The notes beneath the pieces are model-generated. The model did not search any database and had not been told where the DNA came from. It saw only the letters and a program-made list of their open reading frames with translations. This document shows positions 1-9,789 of a DNA stretch of 64,000 nucleotides, piece by piece. A program made the translations under genes and the position numbers. The first letter of the stretch is position 1; each line of letters starts with the position of its first letter. Location: positions 36,449,774-36,513,773 of the forward strand of contig CM034314.1 in NCBI GenBank assembly GCA_019925795.1, read 5' to 3'. The DNA is from Dendrobium chrysotoxum. Lineage: Eukaryota > Streptophyta > Magnoliopsida > Asparagales > Orchidaceae.

Positions 1-1106
1 AAAACTCTTTATGCAAGCCCATGAACATCTCATAATACTTTTAAAATCATGGGAGAAAGATTTAAAAACTTAATTTAAGGCCTCTTGAAGGGTAGGTAGG
101 CCATATAAGTAAAACAAAGCAAAGATCTTCATAAATTGATTGATTTTAAGAACACTCACCATTTATGACCAATCTGAATTTTCTTGTATTTTGGAAGCTT
201 TTAATTTAATTTTATTTCTTTTAATATTAGAACATGTCATCAATCTATGTAAAAGTATTTTATTTGCTCTAAAGGCTTTTCAAAATTCTCCAGGTTTGAA
301 AAAGGCCCATAAATAAGACCTTGGTTTATACTTTTAATTCATTGAATAAGAATTATTTTTTGCTTATGCAAATTTCATATGAAAAGGATTGGTGGATGTT
401 CTACTCATTGTTGAAGCTTAGTGGCTAATCCTCTAGGGCTTTGGTGAGTTCTTAGTTATCTCTTCTTATCATTATTCCTCATCTTTCTCGACATAATTTT
501 CATCTCCTCTACTTAGTCTCAAGCTTAGCCTCCCTTAACCCTAAACATATCCAAAGTCTCCAAAACCCTCTTATATAACCCTACACATCTCTCATAACCT
601 TCCAATTACTCAACTCCTTAAAACCCTATATACCATAGTTAAAAATTTAATATAGAGAGGCAAATTTCTGCAAGGAGAAACTAAATTAAAAGTTTCATAA
701 CTTCTCAACCACTAATCCAAAATCTATAAAAATATTACCATTAGTTTTATAACATCCCAAATCTTTGATATGGAGTTTATCATTATTTTTCCCAAAGGAA
801 AATGCATCTTTTTGGGGCTTAGAAATTTTAGACCCAAATTTGTCCAAAAACTTGAATTTCAGCTTCACCACCATCCAAATAGCCATTTCATCACAACCAT
901 AAGAGGCCACTAATCAAGTTTATACCTTCATCATAAAGATCCCATTAACACTACCTCATTTTGGTATAAGAGATATGGACATTGAATAAGTCAAAATCAA
1001 GGAGCTTAATGGCACATGTCACTCATTACAGAAGCCAAAATTTTTTTGTGACAAGATTTAATTTTTTCAGGAATTGAAGATTTTGAAAAATGGCCACCAA
1101 TCATAT
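1..1106. other. AT-rich non-coding left edge
   Basis: No open frame here resembles a protein family. Positions 283-949 match the sequence at 38263-38936 and are listed separately. At 962-972 the string TGGTATAAGAG differs by one base from the start of a tRNA-iMet primer-binding site, but no retrotransposon gene follows it. I see nothing recognisable in 1-282 or 973-1106. The right end is set by the start of the S1 LTR. Confidence 0.6.
283..949 (+). repeat. LR1 distal segment, copy E
   Basis: This segment aligns over its whole length with 38263-38936. Shared blocks include the TATA-like string at 309-316, the run around 440-560 and the block ending CCCATTAACACTAC. In the other copy this segment directly follows 3.3-kb LR1 sequence, so it is probably the downstream part of the same long repeat, possibly the R-U5 part of a long LTR read on the plus strand. 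The match ends sharply on the right at 949. Confidence 0.65.
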
Positions 1107-1131
1107 TGAAAGTTCTATGGCGCACTGAGAA

Positions 1132-1168
<37 letters not shown>
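1132..1168. repeat. Poly(G) tract of 37 bases
   Basis: An uninterrupted run of 37 G on the plus strand, inside the S1 LTR where all other Sirevirus LTRs here carry a shorter G-rich tract followed by TGAATT. The run is the probable source of the proline run read on the opposite strand, which is not a gene. Confidence 0.95.
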
Positions 1169-1169
<1 letters not shown>

Positions 1170-2265
1170 TGAATTGGTATTTAAAAAGTTTTCTTACTAA
1201 AAACAAATCAGGAAAATGTGTGGAAGCTTCAAGAAATAATTTCAAACAAAAAATAAGAAGCAAATATTTTTATTTTTAAACTTTTAGAAAAGATTCAATT
1301 TTTATTTTATTTTTACCTTTCAACCAAGATTTCAATCAGAAAAATACTTAGTCACAACTTTCTAAAAGATTAACCAAATAAACCAAAGTTCAGGAAAGTA
1401 AGAATATGCAAATTGAATTTATAGTGGTTTAATCAAATCGACCTACATTCACTCCCTAAAGGTCCTCCTCTTTGGGTATTGCATGAACTCACACTCCTTT
1501 GGCACTCTACCAGGTGGAGAAACCCTTCTTCCTTGCCATATGGAGAATGACATTTACAGACTCTTCCAACCCTGAAAAATCTACCTTTTTTGGCCTCGCG
1601 ATCTGACTGTGATGTCGCTCCATTCTTCATCTCCTCGCATGGCAGAGATGTCAAACCCTCATTCAACTCCTCTCTATGGAAAAAAAAACGTCGTCTCTCC
1701 AGATGCTCGGTATGACAAAGATGTTGTCCCTCCTTCCACCTCCTGGCCTGACGGAGAAGCTGTCCCACAGCTCCTTAGTGAGTATTTCAGCCATAGATTT
1801 TCCTAAAGTTCTTCTCCAAGAGCTCTACAACCATAATATGGAGGATCCAAGGTGCAGGCTGATCAGAACAACCATGTGAATCTCCTCACACAACTTGACA
1901 CCCTCAAGGAAGAACTCCCTCAACCTCGCCTTCTCTGTCCCCTAAGTGGATTGTGTTGAAATCCAGGATTCCGAGCACTTAATTTTGATGGTGACAACTA
2001 ATACTTACTGAATCCATATAGACTTCCTTTAGATTACAAATGCTTAATCCTTGTATATGAGCACTAACATTTCAGGTTAGATGTACACTGCTCAAGGTTA
2101 CTGGAGACTCAAACCGGGTAGAATAGGATGTTGAAAAGTCTGTAATTGTTTTTTCTTTATTTTTATTTTCTTGAGTATACCACAGAAGCATGCATGTGAA
2201 AGGAGCAACCATGCACACACACAGGGGGAGAAGTGTTTTAAATGTGTTAAAATATTTTTTTAAAA

Positions 2266-3065
2266 GAATATCGTACTGTACGATTAATTAATAATACTCA
2301 GGCTAACGGCTAATTTTCAGATGATTAAATTTATAATCTAATCATACTGTACGATACATATCGTACTGTACGATAAGATACAATTGAGAAACCCTAGCCG
2401 CCAGAATAAGTTTTGTAAGTTCTTAATTTTGATTTCCTGAATTGATCGTACTGTACGATTAATTAATACTTACCAAAATTATCTCCCTAATCAGGAAATA
2501 AACGTTGGTTTCTAATTTAAAAGTCGATCGTACTGTATGATCATATATCGTACCGTACGACTGACAGAGATGATTTCATTCATCCCAGCGATCGTACCAA
2601 TTGAAACCAAGGTTTTTTGTTCTGTTCGTCCTGGACGATATTCATATCGTACATGACGATATCAAGAAATGAACTAATCATACTGTATGACTAGTGGAGT
2701 GCTGGACGACCGACAGAGATGATTTCATTCGTCCCATCGATCGTACCAGACGAAACCAAGAATTTTTGTTCTATTCGTCCTGGACGATATTCGTATCGTA
2801 CAGGACGATATCCTGAAAAACACTAATCGTACTGTATGACTAAAGGAGTGCTGGACGACTGACAGAGATGAATTCTTTCCTCCCAAGGATCGTCCCACAG
2901 TTCGTCCTATACGAACAGTACGAATCAACAGTATCATCCTGTACGATATACATATCGTACAGTACGATATATATAAAATTTGATAACTGTTCGTCTATAC
3001 TCGTACTGGACGGAGCTGTAATTGAATTGATCGTACTGTACGATTATATATCGTACTGTACGAAC
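2266..3065 (+). promoter_or_regulatory. Array of short palindromes in LTR U3
   Basis: More than ten copies of an odd-length palindrome with 7-9 bp arms and a single central base. Clear examples are ATCGTACTGTACGAT at 2270-2284 and 3030-3044 and ATATCGTACAGTACGATAT at 2952-2970. Others carry a CGTCC..GGACG core instead of CGTAC..GTACG (about 2628, 2778). The array ends about 45 bp before the TATA box, the place where enhancer-type sites would sit. Repeated palindromes in the U3 are, to my knowledge, a described trait of Sireviruses; binding by a protein is inferred. Confidence 0.85.
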
Positions 3066-3108
3066 AGAAACACAAAAGTTGAAACTTTTAGGGTTTTCTG
3101 AAGCCTGA

Positions 3109-3116
3109 TATAAAAA
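3109..3116 (+). promoter_or_regulatory. TATA box of the solo LTR
   Basis: TATAAAAA lies directly downstream of the palindrome array and upstream of the GA-rich leader. The S2 LTR has the same layout at 7898-7905. The position marks the likely U3/R border about 30 bp further on. Confidence 0.6.
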
Positions 3117-3227
3117 TAACTTAAAATTTTTTTTAAGAAGTTGTTGATCTATCCTTTTGCTGTGAGAGGCTTTGAGGAAAGAAGGTGATTCGTTAGAGAG
3201 AAGTTTTTGGAGAGATCCAGGGCTTGA

Positions 3228-3288
3228 GAGAGGAAGGTGAAGGTGAGCTTGAGCGTGAGGTAGAAGTAGTGTGAGGGGATCACACGGT
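3228..3288 (+). other. Highly conserved LTR leader block
   Basis: This 61-bp block differs from 7998-8058 in the S2 LTR at only three positions by direct comparison, while the palindrome arrays and most flanking sequence of the two LTRs are far more diverged. It contains AAGGTGAGC, which resembles a plant 5' splice site. It may be a constrained RNA or DNA element of the leader; its function is unknown. Confidence 0.6.
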
Positions 3289-4871
3289 GGCTCCAAGCTA
3301 ACTGCATGCTTTGCTCCTCTTGTGGCTTTGGGAAGCTTCGAGAAAGTTCTCGAGGGAAGAGTCACTTCAAGATCAACATCGTTAAGGCACTCTACCATCT
3401 CCAGGAGGGAGAAAAAGGAGAAGGTCCGTTGCCGTCACCAGGAGGGTGACATAGCGTTTGGTATTCCACCGCACTGAGGGAGGTGAAAGTGAGTATTATA
3501 AAGGCTTCTCCGCCTTGCTGTGGGGGCAAAAGGAGAGTCAACTTTTACTAGTGCAAATCCCGGAGTAGAGGACTCCGGGTAGTGGACGTAGGTCAAGTGA
3601 CCGAACCACTATAAAAATCTCTGGTGTGTTTTTTCCTGTTTACCGCACTTTACTTTTCATGCTCTTGATTAGTACATTAAATTACTTGGTGAAAAATCAT
3701 GATTTAAATCTTGCGTTGTGAAATTTAAAATTGAATTATCAATATCATCGTTGTGAATGTTGTACTTGCTTCTGCACGTTATTTGTTGAGTTATCTTTTA
3801 AAAATAAAAAAAATTAGAACTCTTGTGTAGGGTTAAATTTTTTAAAATATCAATTCACCCCCCTCCCCCTCTTGGCTCATCTCGTACTTTCAGTTTGAAC
3901 TCTCACACAAGCAAGGAGACTCTCCTCTCCATCTCTCAAGGTCTCTCATTGAAAAATATCTTTTATTACTAAATTTTAAACCCTCAACCTTTGTTGAAAG
4001 AATTATAATGGACTATTTAAATGAAAATCCTAATTTTAATTTTTATTGCTTTGATCGTATAATATGATACTCATTTCATACTATATGATTAGTTTAATTT
4101 CCATCCCTAATCTTTCTGTATGATGAACAATACGATTAGTTCAACTCCTATCTCTAATCATCCTTTATGATGAAGAGTAGTATTGTACAATTAGTTATTT
4201 CATATCACTTTTCATCTTGGATAAGCCAAGGTTTAGTTCGTGAGCTCTCTATTTGATCGTTCTATATGATGGTGATCATACAGTATGATTATTAGTCAAG
4301 TTTTGATCATGATTTAATTTCTTAATCATCAAAATTAAATTAGGCAATATTAATTAATGTTAGTATAGTATGAACTACTTTATACAATATGATTAGTTTA
4401 AATTTTAAATTTGCCTAATTTTGATAACAAGGATTCAACGATAGGGTTTAAGCAACATATACCTAATTTTAAATTTTATGTGATTTAATTAAATATTTGA
4501 ATTAATTTTTGGTTTAACTGATCATACAATATGATTTTAATTATATAATATGATAATTAAAAAAATTAAATATTTAAATTTTATGCCCCCTTGTGAGTTT
4601 GTGCTTGGTTGTCTTATCAACATATTCCTAATACATAAAATAACTCAAGAAAATATAAAAGTACATACTTTATCAAACATAGACTTACTTAGAACTTGAT
4701 GCTACATTATCTTAAGTCTTGATTCTTAAATTCTACTCGGTGTATGCAGTACCTTAAATGGTTAGTGACATAAAAGAAAAATATGTAATGTATAGAGTAG
4801 GAATAAGATAGTGATCATCTAATAATATTTATAATTATTAAAATACAAGGTCGAACTCCCGGATTGTAACA

Positions 4872-5321
4872 TTGTCCCTTTTTTATATTGATAAATATTT
4901 TTGGTTGGAATTTTAAATTTGTAAGTTATTTTTTAATTTCCCACTAAGTTCTCCCTCTAAGTAAATGAATTCTTTTAAAAATAGGAAAAATATTTGATTT
5001 TCAATTTTTGAATTTTTTTTTTAATTACTCTTTTTTTAAAATTTTTAAAATACATTTTATTTTTTTTAAAATAAAATGCAACAACAAAAATACATTAAAG
5101 AAAACTACATAGTTAAGTGGAAAATAGCACAACCATCATCACTCATTACTCCAACTTTTAACATCACCAAAAAGAAAAACTAAAAAATAGAACTATAATG
5201 TGAGAAAAAAAAAAAAAATAACACATACAGTATAATAAAAGAAAGTACAAACAGGCAAACTAGAACATAAATAAAATGACACAACAATAATCATATCATG
5301 CAATGACCTTAATTTTCTAAG
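4872..5321 (-). other. S1 3' non-coding region with polypurine tract
   Basis: AT-rich sequence between the decayed RNase H and the 3' LTR. The CCCTTTTTTATATTG at the LTR border reads as a polypurine tract on the minus strand and matches the S3 border at 20020-20041. A second C/T-rich string near 4940-4965 may be a further polypurine-like copy. No gene is seen. Confidence 0.55.
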
Positions 5322-6849
5322 AATTTATATCAATAATACCTAATATAGTCCTAAGTATGCTTAATATATCATAATTTAGGGGTTTGATAAAAATGTGAGC
5401 TAGCTAATTTTTTATTTCTATATACTATATCTTTATATCACCCTTGGCCACGTGATCCCTAATGAAGTGATGTTTAACATCTATATGTTTAGTGCAAGAG
5501 TGCTGAATAGGATTTTTTAGTGATGTAAATCACACTCATATTATCACACATGATAGGGATGGTTTCTACTGCGAGTCCAAAATTAGAAAGCTATTGCTTC
5601 AACCAAAAGACTTGGGCAACATAGCTTCCTACAACTACAAATTCAGTTTATGTGCTAGAGAGAGCTTCAAAATTTTTCTTCCTACTGGACCAAAAAATTA
5701 GAGATTTTCTTATGAATTGGCATGTCCCAAGGTGCTCTTCCTTTATATCCTACATCCAACAAAATCCAAATTTGAGTATCCAACTAAGTCAAAGGTCTAT
5801 TTATAGGATACCATATACCAAAGTTTTGAGTGCCTATGAGATACTTTAAGATTCTTTTGATTGCAGTCATATGGGATTCCATAGGATCAACCTAAAATCT
5901 AGCATATAGATAAACACTAAACATAGTATTAGGTCTACTAATAATCAGGTAAAGTAAGGAACCTACAATCCTTTTAAATTTCATCCGATCAATTCATTTA
6001 CCATCCTAATCCTTATTTAATTTGATGGTCAAACTCATCAGTGTATTCCTACATTTATAACATTCCATATCAATTTTTTTTAAAAATTTCTTTAATATAC
6101 TAAGTCTGATTTAAAAAGGTTCTATCCTCTCTTTGCTTAACATTAAAACCAAGGAAATATGTTAACTTGCCCATTATAGTCATTTCAAATTCACTACTCA
6201 TGCTGGAAGTAAATTCTTTAAATAAATCATCATTGTTGGAACAAAAAAGAATACAATCCATATAATTTGAATAATAATTATATCATACCCAATTCTCTTA
6301 ATATATAGGTTAGTATCTATGGTTACCTTAACAAAGGCTTTTCATAATAAAAAATTGCTAAGTCTATCATACCATGCTTTAGGTGCTTGCTTAAGCCCAT
6401 ACAATACTTTCTTAAGTTTATAGACATGATTTAGAAATGTTAAGTTTTCAAAATCGGAGGGCTATTCATCTTCTTCTTTAATCACTACATTTAAAAAGGT
6501 ACTTTTCATATCCATTTAGTATAATTTAAAATCATTAAAATATGCAAATATTAATAGTATCCTAATGGCTTCTAATATAGCTACTAGGGAAAAGTTCTCA
6601 AAATTTATCCCTTTTATTTGGTTATATCCCTTAGCTCAAATCTCACTTTATTTCTAACAACTGATCTTGAGTCATTTAATTTATTTTTAAAAACCCATTT
6701 AGTTCAAAAACATTATGATAAGTGCATCCATTAACTAATTCCTCCACAACATTTTTAACAAATTGATTTAACTCTTTTTACATCACAATAATCTAAAATT
6801 CATCTTCTATGACTTATTTTACACTAGTGAACTTTATCATAAAGATGAA
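5322..6849 (-). pseudogene. Copia RT C-terminus and RNase H remnant (S1)
   Basis: Read on the minus strand, this is the C-terminal half of a Ty1/copia polyprotein (reverse transcriptase thumb/connection and RNase H), which copies element RNA into DNA. The order matches S3 at 21565-23115. The RNase H tail around 5400-5600 keeps pieces of the CDN motif, the KNP-like stretch and the trailing tail. The usual YxDD box would fall near 6263-6290 but reads without the two aspartates, so the polymerase site is lost. Frames shift and stop repeatedly and no open stretch passes about 65 codons. The right end is cut by the S2 LTR in the linker between integrase and RT. It is a dead remnant. Confidence 0.75.
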
Positions 6850-7159
6850 GGATGTGTTGTAATCTAGGATCCCTAGTCTGTAATTTCGATGGTGACAAAT
6901 AATACTGATTGAATTATTATATTCTTCGTTAAATATTTTAGATGTTATTTTTATCTGTGAGCACTAATATTTCAGGTAGAATATACACCACTCAAGATTG
7001 CTGAAGATGCAAGACTGGGTAGAATAGGATGTTAAAGAGTCTGCAATTTTTTATTTTCTTTATTTTTCATTTCTTGAGTTTGGCCATAAACGAGTGTATG
7101 CAAATTGGGTGATCATACACACACACAGGGGGAGAGATTTTTTTAGTTAATTTTTTAAA

Positions 7160-7860
7160 ATTAAAAATTATATTGTATAATTTTCAATCATACTTTATGA
7201 TATGTTATCTGAAAATAGACATAATGACTAATTAAAAATATTAGTTTCTATGAACTAATCATACTATACGATCTTGATCGTACTGTCTGATTTATTTTTG
7301 ATCTCAAAACTCTAACTGCCAGAATAATTTAAGTAAGACTTCAAAAATTAATGTTTGAACTAATCATACTATACGATGTGAATCATACTATATGAATATT
7401 TGAAATCTTGCTAAAATTAACTCCCATGATTAGTCAATTAAATCATGGTTTGATTAATGATTGATGTTCGTATTATACGATCATGATCGTACCGTACGAA
7501 GAATAGAGATAAAATTTAATCGTCCTAAAGATCGTTCCACACGAAACCATAATTTTTGATCTCATTGTACTATACGATATATACATCATACAAGATGAAC
7601 TACATAAACTCAACTAACTATATTGTATGAATGAGAAGTACGGGATGATTGATAAAGATAACTTTCGGTCATCCCAGGATTCATCCCGTATGAACATAAG
7701 AAATTCAACAGATCATACTAGATGATCTACGCTTCGTATTGTACAATGTATTCATAAAACTTAAACAATTCCTTTGAATGACTGTTTATATTGTACATGA
7801 TGAGACTAGTTTTAAACTTATCATACTATATGAACTTGGATCATATTGTATGAACAGTGA
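7160..7860 (+). promoter_or_regulatory. Decayed palindrome array in S2 U3
   Basis: The same array as in the solo LTR, but many units read CATACTATATGAT or similar. The CG at the ends of each arm has often become CA or TG, as expected from deamination of methylated CpG. Some units still show the older form, for example near 7486-7499. The array stops about 40 bp before the TATA box. Confidence 0.7.
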
Positions 7861-7897
7861 TGTCTAACTTGAATTTTTAGGATTTCTTGAAGACTAT

Positions 7898-7905
7898 TAT
7901 AAAAA
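7898..7905 (+). promoter_or_regulatory. TATA box of the S2 LTR
   Basis: TATAAAAA at the same place relative to the array and the leader as in the solo LTR (3109-3116). Confidence 0.6.
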
Positions 7906-8654
7906 CTACATTTTAAGTTTTTCACCAAATGTTAAAAAGAGAGGAACGAGGCTGAAGAAGAAACTCTGAGAGGGAGCTTTTGAAAATCAAGGTTGGTGAG
8001 AGGAAGGAGAAGGTGAGCTTGAGCGTGAGGGAGAAGTAGTGTAAGGGGATCACACGGTTGCCCCTGACTAGCTGAACGTTTGCTCCTCCTATGGCCTTGG
8101 TGAGTCTTTTGGGAGCTCTCTAGAGAGAGAGGCTTCTTAGTCCAGTCCTCGAGCTTCTCTGCCTTCTCCAGGAGGGAGAAAAAGAAGTCAAGGTTCTCTG
8201 CCTGTGAAAGGAGCTTCAGTCCTCTGCCGCACCGAATTGATAAAAGAGAGTTTTTAAAAGCTTCTCTATCTTACTGAGGGAGCAAAATGAGAGTCACTTA
8301 GTGTTAGTGCAATACTCAAAGTAGAGGACTCCGCATCATGGACGCAGGTCAAGGTTGACCGAACCACTATAAAAATCTCTAGTGTGCTTTTTCCATTTTT
8401 CGCATTTTACTTTTTGCATATAGATTTCGTTATAACTGCTTGGTGAAATTTGTAGATCAATATTCGGTTGCAAAATTTTGAATTTGATCATCATTATTTT
8501 CAAAGCATATTTAATTTATCAGCTTTTATAATTAAAAATTAAAATAGCTTAGTTCTAAGTTTTTTTAAAAAATCTACAAAAATTAGTACTCCTGTTTAAA
8601 ATTATTTTTAAAATATCAATTCACCCCCCTCTTTGTGCATCTCGTACCCTCAAG

Positions 8655-8666
8655 TGGTATAAGTAG
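8655..8666 (+). promoter_or_regulatory. S2 primer-binding site (tRNA-iMet type)
   Basis: TGGTATAAGTAG lies two bases after the LTR end. The first six bases match the tRNA-iMet complement seen intact in S3 (26471-26482); the rest has drifted. Confidence 0.65.
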
Positions 8667-8709
8667 TGTCTCAAAATAGTGTCTTAGAAAACCTTGAGAA
8701 AAATGATCA

Positions 8710-9640
8710 ATGGCACATTTTGGTAATCGTAACACTGCAAAGAGTTATTCAATAACCCATCCACCTTTATTTGAAAATATCCCATCTGATTTTTGAAAAA
8801 TTTGCATGTCTATATTTATGCAATCCATTGACTATAGAATTTGGCATATGATTCAAACTGGTTATTCACTTCCATCGCATGTAGTTAATGGTGTTAAAAC
8901 CAAAATTCCCTTTACTGAATGGAGTTATGAGGATCGAGAACAAGCACAACTAAATGCTAAATGTCTTAACTTCTTTTTTGGTGCTTTAAAATTTGAGGAC
9001 TATATGTAGTTTCTATATATACTATAGGAATCGTTAGAAGAAGAATCAGAGGAGGAGGTAACAAATTTGTGTCTAATGGCTAACGATAATCTAGATCAAT
9101 CAGATCAAGATGAGTAATGTTAACTCTCCTATGATGAATTACTTATTATTTCTAAAAATATTCATGATTCATACAAGGAAGCTGAAAAAAGAGCATGCTA
9201 GTTTGGTAAACAAACATTCTATTTTAGACAATGATCATATGTCTTTACTTGATGAATTTGATGCACTAAATAATAAGCATGTTGAATTAACTACTGCACA
9301 CGAGACCTTGAAATAATCACATGTTGAGCTAGAAAATACATTTAAGAAATTAGAAGAACTTGTATGTGATATAGATAGCAGTGAGCAGGCATTAAAATTG
9401 GAAGTGGCAAGTTATGAAAGTGCAAATGAATTTTTAAAAACAAAAGTTACTGCATTGGAAAATAATAAATCATCACCTTCACCAACTCAGTGGAACAAAT
9501 TCTCAGCACAGCATACATCATACAAATCTAGGAAGAGGCACCATCACCCACATAGGTTAGTGAACACATTCCCTAGAGGTGTCACTCTTGTGGCATGTTA
9601 GGTCACATAGCCCGCACTTGTACAATCCACCATAGGACAC
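8710..9640 (+). pseudogene. gag: Sirevirus gag remnant (S2)
   Basis: The start ATG at 8710 gives MAHFGNRNTAK, nearly the same as the S3 gag start, 58 bp after the LTR. The product would be the nucleocapsid-type Gag that packages element RNA. A piece of the N-terminal Gag domain is open at 8806-9009 (QSIDYRIWHM, then LNAKCLN). An internal deletion then jumps to a region rich in acidic residues and a coiled coil (9050-9500), in shifted frames. A complete CX2CX4HX4C zinc knuckle reads from 9580 to 9621 (CHSCGMLGHIARTC) in yet another frame. Frameshifts and the central deletion make the gene inactive. Confidence 0.75.
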
Positions 9641-9789
9641 ATCTAGTGTGGAGGCCTAAATTGCATTCATCATAGCATATCATCAATACATCTCATTCAT
9701 TCAAGCATAAGGTGGAACCCAAACTCACTTGGGTTTCGCAAACTAACCTTTGGATGACATTGTAGGGGTGCTCTCACAAAAGGCCTAGT

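Larger units (their letters stand above)
1954..3892 (+). mobile_element. Solo Sirevirus LTR, palindrome-rich
   Basis: A complete LTR of about 1.94 kb on the plus strand. It starts TGTTGAAATCC, like the S2 LTR at 6855, and ends TTTCA. The flanking pentamers GATTG (1949-1953) and GTTTG (3893-3897) differ at one base and fit a target-site duplication. No primer-binding site follows, so it is a solo LTR. The order is a CACACACAGGGGGAGA motif (about 2213-2231), a palindrome array (2266-3065), a TATA box (3109), a GA-rich leader with a very conserved block (3228-3288), the conserved ACCACTATAAAAATCT motif (about 3605) and a C-tract near the end. Host sequence of the S1 LTR resumes after 3897. Confidence 0.8.
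1107..4871 (-). repeat. S1 3' LTR, split by a solo LTR
   Basis: The plus-strand left end TGAAAGTTC equals the left end of the S3 LTR at 18191. A 37-base G-tract follows, then a block at 1416-1450 that matches the conserved R/U5 motif of the S3, S4 and S5 LTRs. The LTR is interrupted at 1954 by a solo LTR and resumes at 3898. It ends GTAACA at 4871, next to a CCCTTTTTT tract (a polypurine tract on the minus strand). Positions 4050-4560 hold an old array of CATAC..GTATG-like palindromes. Confidence 0.7.
1107..6854 (-). mobile_element. Sirevirus S1, 3' half only
   Basis: A Ty1/copia element on the minus strand. It keeps a 3' LTR (1107-4871, itself interrupted), a 3' non-coding part and a decayed RT/RNase H region, and is cut at 6854 where S2 begins. 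Integrase, protease, gag and the 5' LTR are not present to the right of S2, so this copy is truncated as well as interrupted. It is assigned to the same family as S3 because LTR landmarks (TGAAAGTTC start, G-tract, GTAACA end, adjoining polypurine tract) and the RNase H tail line up with that element. Confidence 0.75.
6855..8652 (+). repeat. S2 5' LTR
   Basis: Starts TGTTGTAATC and ends ACCCTCA, two bases before the primer-binding site, the normal spacing. Landmarks follow the same order as in the solo LTR: CACACACAGGGGGAGA (about 7120), decayed palindromes (7160-7860), TATA box (7898), conserved block (7998-8058), CCACTATAAAAATCT (about 8363) and a C-tract (about 8622). Confidence 0.8.

Noticed and set aside
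1006..1263. Frame with a run of prolines
   Set aside because: It is the poly(G) tract read on the other strand; flanks are LTR sequence.
1433..1879. Overlapping frames of 65-111 codons on both strands
   Set aside because: They lie in the R/U5 part of the S1 LTR, which is relatively GC-rich and so has few stops; no protein similarity.
2266..3065. CRISPR-like array
   Set aside because: Units are short palindromes at irregular spacing without unique spacers of constant length, inside a plant retrotransposon LTR.
1954..8652. The LTRs at 1954-3892 and 6855-8652 as the two ends of one element
   Set aside because: Too diverged from each other. The first has its own near-perfect TSD and no primer site, and the sequence between them is the minus-strand S1 element.
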